In this document: in pieces, positions 60,877 through 64,000 of the stretch
Layout: every line of letters starts with the position of its first letter
Position numbering within the stretch: the first letter of the stretch is position 1
Source: Epilithonimonas hispanica
GTDB taxonomy: Bacteria > Bacteroidota > Bacteroidia > Flavobacteriales > Weeksellaceae
Assembly: GCF_003385395.1 (NCBI RefSeq)
Contig: NZ_QNUG01000012.1
Coordinates: forward strand, 45,136 to 109,135
Length of the DNA stretch: 64,000 nt
Direction: 5' to 3'
Translations under genes and position numbers: made by a program
The notes under the pieces: model-generated
What the model saw: the letters and a program-made list of their open reading frames with translations, nothing else
What the model was told of the DNA's origin: nothing
Databases searched by the model: none

Positions 60877-62507
60877 TATTCTGTTTTTTCGGTTGTCTTA
60901 TCCTTTTTGATGTTTCGCTGTTTCGGTTCTTCTTTTTCCTTTTCTGCATTGGTTTCATCAGACACAGGTGTAGTAATGTTTCGGTCTGTTTCGGTGTTCC
61001 TGTTGCTTATCTGTAATAGTGCATTTTCCAGTATTTCGTTGATACTCATTTCCAGATTCTTATATTCGTTTTCATCAATTAATTGATAGTAATAGGTTTG
61101 GGTTTCCTTGTTCTGCATTTTCTTTATCAAGCCTATTTCCTGCCATTGGTTCAAATATCTTTGCGCTGTGGTTTTGGTAACTTTAAGAGCATAACGCAAT
61201 TGCAGATTGGTAAAGGTCTGTCCTAAATTTTCTAAACTATTTTTAAATTTCTCCAACTGGTTTCTGCTGTTTCCTGTGAGTAAATCACTTTTCCGTATCA
61301 ATACCTCTTTTAGTAATTCATTGGTATTTCTGATATCTTCTATCGTGGTCTCTATGTATTCTTCGCCTGTTTCTTCATCTACTTTTCTTTCTCTCTGGTA
61401 TTGGCTGTAATAGGTGACTACTTCTATAAATTGCAGATAGTGGGCGTTGGTTCTTCTTGGTTTTAGTATCTCTTTCGGGAGCTGTAGATATTCTGCATAG
61501 GGATTCACGACTTTTATATTCTCCAATAGTCTTTGGCTGTTCTGTAATATTCTTATCGCATTTTGTTTGCTGATTGTATCTATTTTCCCTGCCGATAGTT
61601 TTCTTTGATATGCCATTATTTTCTCATCCTGTTCAGGAGTTTCATCCAAGTAGAGTAAAAAACTTCTGTTGGCGTTATCTTCATAGATACTTTCCTGTGT
61701 CGTACATCCTGCAACGCATACAGGTCCTTCCACCGTAATATGTACACTTTTGGTTTCTCCTTTGGTATTTTTAAATGCAATAGTTTTACTTATTTTCTTT
61801 TTGGATTGTAATTCTCTTAACGGATAAAGTGCCTGTAGAACACCGTCTAAATCTTCTATCAGGATTAATTTATTTTTGAGTTCCTGCTGACCGAAGTAAT
61901 AAAAGGCATTTTCTGATAGTGTCGTAATTTCTATTTTTTCTTCTTCAGGGATTAGGTTTCCGATGGATTCCTGCAAATGGGTTTTCCCTGTTCCGCTACT
62001 TCCTAAACTTACCACGTGCAAAGGTTGGTTTCTCTTTCTACTACAGAAGATTAAAAACATTATTAATCTGTTCACTTCTTCGCCTATCATTCCGCTTTGT
62101 CCTATCAGTTCATTTGTCCGTTCTAAAAGGTTTTCGGATTCCAAGAGTTCTAAAGATTCTTTTCTTTCGTCTTCTGTAAGCGGTTTTATTTCCTTTTCTG
62201 TATGCTGGTTTTCTAACTGTTCCAGACGGTATTTTTCCAGTTCTTCTATCAGTTCATTAATACACGCTTCTATTACAGAATGTCCGATTTCTAATTTTAC
62301 TGCTGTTTTTCTGATCAACTTTTCTACCTGCGTATCGTTGTATAAATCCAGATTGTGCCGTACTGCAATAAGGGGAGTTTCGGGATTATGGATTTTTAAG
62401 GTTACTCTTAATCGGTCTAAGCCTTCTAAACGGATTCCGCCCAAGACAGAGATATGCAGTATTTTATTTTCGTAAATAAGCTGGTTGGGATTGTCATTTG
62501 TGAACAT
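60876..62507 (-). CDS. P-loop ATPase/helicase-like protein (copy 2)
   Basis: Identical to the 55097-56728 product (Walker A GSSGTGKTH, Walker B LILIEDLD). The stop overlaps the recombinase ATG as in copy 1. Confidence 0.78.
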   Translation of the reverse strand: MFTNDNPNQLIYENKILHISVLGGIRLEGLDRLRVTLKIHNPETPLIAVRHNLDLYNDTQVEKLIRKTAVKLEIGHSVIEACINELIEELEKYRLEQLENQHTEKEIKPLTEDERKESLELLESENLLERTNELIGQSGMIGEEVNRLIMFLIFCSRKRNQPLHVVSLGSSGTGKTHLQESIGNLIPEEEKIEITTLSENAFYYFGQQELKNKLILIEDLDGVLQALYPLRELQSKKKISKTIAFKNTKGETKSVHITVEGPVCVAGCTTQESIYEDNANRSFLLYLDETPEQDEKIMAYQRKLSAGKIDTISKQNAIRILQNSQRLLENIKVVNPYAEYLQLPKEILKPRRTNAHYLQFIEVVTYYSQYQRERKVDEETGEEYIETTIEDIRNTNELLKEVLIRKSDLLTGNSRNQLEKFKNSLENLGQTFTNLQLRYALKVTKTTAQRYLNQWQEIGLIKKMQNKETQTYYYQLIDENEYKNLEMSINEILENALLQISNRNTETDRNITTPVSDETNAEKEKEEPKQRNIKKDKTTEKTE

Positions 62508-62539
62508 AGGAAAATTATTTTTATAGAACTTTTAAGTTT

Positions 62540-62570
62540 CAAAAATAACTAATCCATTTTAAACAACAAA
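62540..62570 (-). promoter_or_regulatory. Promoter of the ATPase-recombinase operon (copy 2)
   Basis: TTTG-N19-TATTTTTG on the minus strand, same as 56761-56791. Confidence 0.8.
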
Positions 62571-62580
62571 ATTTTTTGTA

Positions 62581-62612
62581 TTTGTTTAATACTTTTTCAT
62601 TCTTTATTTTTG
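62581..62612 (+). promoter_or_regulatory. Promoter of the XRE regulator (copy 2)
   Basis: TTTG-N20-TATTTTTG, same as 56802-56833. Confidence 0.8.
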
Positions 62613-62647
62613 TTTCATTATTGGTTTAATCGTATTAATTAGAACTT

Positions 62648-62977
62648 ATGAGTTTCGGCAAACGTTTATCGGAGATAAGAAAAAGTAAAGGTCTTTCGCA
62701 GGAAGATCTGGCTAATCATTTAGGAACTAAATCGCCTGTTGTCGGAAGATACGAACGTGACGAGATGAAGCCCTCCATTGATACGGCTAATAAACTGGCT
62801 TCTTTTCTGGAAGTGTCCTTGGATTATCTTACAGGCAATGCGGATGTATTGCTCGATATGCAGACGATGGATAGGATTCTTGAAGTTCAGGCTCTTCCCG
62901 ATGATATTAAAGACAAACTTTTCTATTTCATTGATATGACTATCCGAGATTATAAAGCTAAAAAAGCGTATTCGTAA
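62648..62977 (+). CDS. XRE-family HTH regulator (copy 2)
   Basis: Identical 109-aa product to 56869-57198. With two copies, regulator dose would rise with array length and could limit further recombinase expression (inference). Confidence 0.9.
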   Translation: MSFGKRLSEIRKSKGLSQEDLANHLGTKSPVVGRYERDEMKPSIDTANKLASFLEVSLDYLTGNADVLLDMQTMDRILEVQALPDDIKDKLFYFIDMTIRDYKAKKAYS

Positions 62978-62991
62978 TTTGCTATATAACA

Positions 62992-63014
62992 AAAAAGACA
63001 GAGATTTATCTCTG
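62992..63014 (-). terminator. Terminator after the immunity gene (copy 2)
   Basis: CAGAGA (62999) / TCTCTG (63009) stem with T6 on the minus strand. Confidence 0.7.
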
Positions 63015-63043
63015 CCCTTTGGTAAATTATTTATTTGATTTCT

Positions 63044-63280
63044 TTAAAGAAACAATAAGAGTAAAAATATAAGGATAGATATTAAACCTATCACTCCTTG
63101 TATTTTCCAAGATAAATTTTTTGCAAGAAAAGATATTATTATTAATAATACTCCTAATACGCAAATTAGAATGAAAAAATAAGTTGGCCAAGATTTCTCT
63201 AACACCATATTTATGTGTAAAACCATTCCTACTACAAAGTAGAATAATCCTAAAACTTTTAATATTAAATTCTTCTTCAT
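63044..63280 (-). CDS. Small 3-TM membrane protein, candidate immunity (copy 2)
   Basis: Identical 78-aa product to 57265-57501; it starts three bases after the Rhs tip stop. Confidence 0.72.
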   Translation of the reverse strand: MKKNLILKVLGLFYFVVGMVLHINMVLEKSWPTYFFILICVLGVLLIIISFLAKNLSWKIQGVIGLISILIFLLLLFL

Positions 63281-63283
63281 AAT

Positions 63284-64000
63284 TTATTTGAATTTTTTTT
63301 CATCCGTTGGATTCATAAATGCACTATTACCTGCTTTATCTACGGTTTTCTCCATTGGTGGGAATAAAGCTGTTGGACTATCTCCTGTTACAGTAGGACT
63401 ACTGCCATAAATCAAATATGAGTTATTTGTCTTTTCGTCTGTAATAAAAAATTCATACGCAGGAAAACCATCTGTTTTTCCTTCAATATTGTAATTAAAA
63501 GAACCGTTTTCTTGTTGAGTTAGAGTAACATTTACATCGTAATTTATAGAAGGAGCTCCACTAACTAATTTATTAGATGCATCAACTTCCATATGGATTG
63601 TTGTTGAGCCGTCTTTCATCGTTCCAGAAGTATATGTTGGAGTTGGACCAGCTTTTTCAGAAGCAGAGTGTTCTATTGCTTTTCCATTTTTATCAAAACC
63701 AGTAGAACCACTTGCTTTATTACTTAGTGTAGTAACTTTATTATTGTCAAAATCAATCCTTACTTTTTGCTCAGTTCTATATGAGGTTGCATTTACATTA
63801 TAAGAATTTCTATTATCACCCGCAAAAGATTTAGTGTCTGTAAAAGGTTTTGGATTAGAAAGAGTTTTTTGTGGTATGAAAGCACGTCCTGTAACAATAT
63901 AAGGTTCTAAACCTTCTAACTCTCTTGCGTCAATAACTCTGTTACCGCTAAAAGCATAAGGAGTCCAAGTCGGATATTTTTCAGCTAAGGGATCTATGTT
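63284..64000 (-). CDS. Rhs C-terminal tip, toxin of unknown type (copy 2, cut by window end)
   Basis: Same sequence as 57505-58221, and the frame stays open to the window edge. The 111-codon frame from an internal ATG at 63619 is not the real start. Beyond 64079 this tip should join either another element end or, more likely, the full-length rhs gene; the window does not show which. If it joins rhs, this copy is the active toxin tip. Confidence 0.8.
   Translation of the reverse strand, partial: NIDPLAEKYPTWTPYAFSGNRVIDARELEGLEPYIVTGRAFIPQKTLSNPKPFTDTKSFAGDNRNSYNVNATSYRTEQKVRIDFDNNKVTTLSNKASGSTGFDKNGKAIEHSASEKAGPTPTYTSGTMKDGSTTIHMEVDASNKLVSGAPSINYDVNVTLTQQENGSFNYNIEGKTDGFPAYEFFITDEKTNNSYLIYGSSPTVTGDSPTALFPPMEKTVDKAGNSAFMNPTDEKKFK

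Larger units (their letters stand above)
58301..64000. repeat. Tandem 5779-bp unit, copy 2 (cut by window end)
   Basis: Continues the repeat of 52522-58300; 5700 of the expected 5779 bases are inside the window (full end expected at 64079). Gene content is the same as in copy 1. Confidence 0.95.

Noticed and set aside
52522..64000. Tandem duplication as a simple assembly error
   Set aside because: Not fully excluded, but the T/C difference and the correct element-element junction at the same Rhs codons fit a biological tandem insertion.

Overview
The window looks like a chromosomal segment of a pigmented flavobacterium, most likely Chryseobacterium or a close relative in the Weeksellaceae. 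Reasons: AT-rich DNA, Bacteroidetes-type promoters (TTTG, about 20 bases, TAnnTTTG), few Shine-Dalgarno sites, a flexirubin-type aryl-polyene/dialkylresorcinol pigment cluster, and the flavobacterial block DUF6089 - uppS - bamA - ompH - ompH. Genus is an inference from gene content.

Region 1 (1-22.95 kb): flexirubin-type cluster. Two plus-strand genes (FAD oxidoreductase cut by the window edge, C45 Ntn-hydrolase lipoprotein) converge on a long minus-strand series. That series holds a glycosyltransferase, hotdog dehydratases, a LolA-like carrier, a polysaccharide deacetylase, three FabF-type ketosynthases (one without the catalytic Cys), an ACP, a thioesterase, an ABC exporter, a BtrH-like protein, the dialkylresorcinol enzymes DarB and DarA, and a 1217-aa MMPL/acyltransferase fusion. 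A RelE/ParE-type toxin-antitoxin pair sits inside it. No ketoreductase or aromatic ammonia-lyase is visible, so the cluster probably extends left of the window.

Region 2 (23-50.6 kb): mostly housekeeping and envelope genes. topA; a polysaccharide block (two GT-C-like membrane proteins, EpsG-like polymerase, GT2, WecA/MraY-type transferase, Wza-like lipoprotein, Wzc-like tyrosine kinase with a Gly-Tyr tail); a metal-site-degenerate arginase-fold protein; DUF6089, uppS, bamA and two ompH; a thioesterase, rfbD and a TPR protein; a decayed EamA transporter; aat; hutF and hutG (histidine catabolism); and a DUF3127 OB-fold protein. Several intergenic gaps hold palindromic dispersed repeats.

Region 3 (50.7-51.05 kb): a tRNA cluster, Leu(UAG) - Gly(GCC) - Leu(UAA), with a good promoter and a terminator.

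Region 4 (51.3-64 kb): the most unusual part. An Rhs C-terminal toxin tip with a metzincin motif (HExxHxxGxxH) and a lipoprotein immunity candidate is preceded by a 5779-bp unit present in tandem (52522-58300, then 58301 to past the window end). Each unit encodes, on the minus strand, a second Rhs tip and a small 3-TM immunity candidate, then an operon of a P-loop ATPase and two tyrosine recombinases (one catalytically divergent). It also has a divergent plus-strand XRE regulator and a 556-bp non-coding block. The end of the unit carries an outward promoter and ATG placed in frame with whatever Rhs tip lies beyond. Units join exactly within the codons for the conserved Rhs core motif TNYKY. 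I interpret this as a site-specific Rhs-tip cassette element: it would insert in the rhs core, give the gene a new toxin/immunity tip, and keep the displaced toxin/immunity pair transcribed. The rhs gene body lies beyond the right edge.
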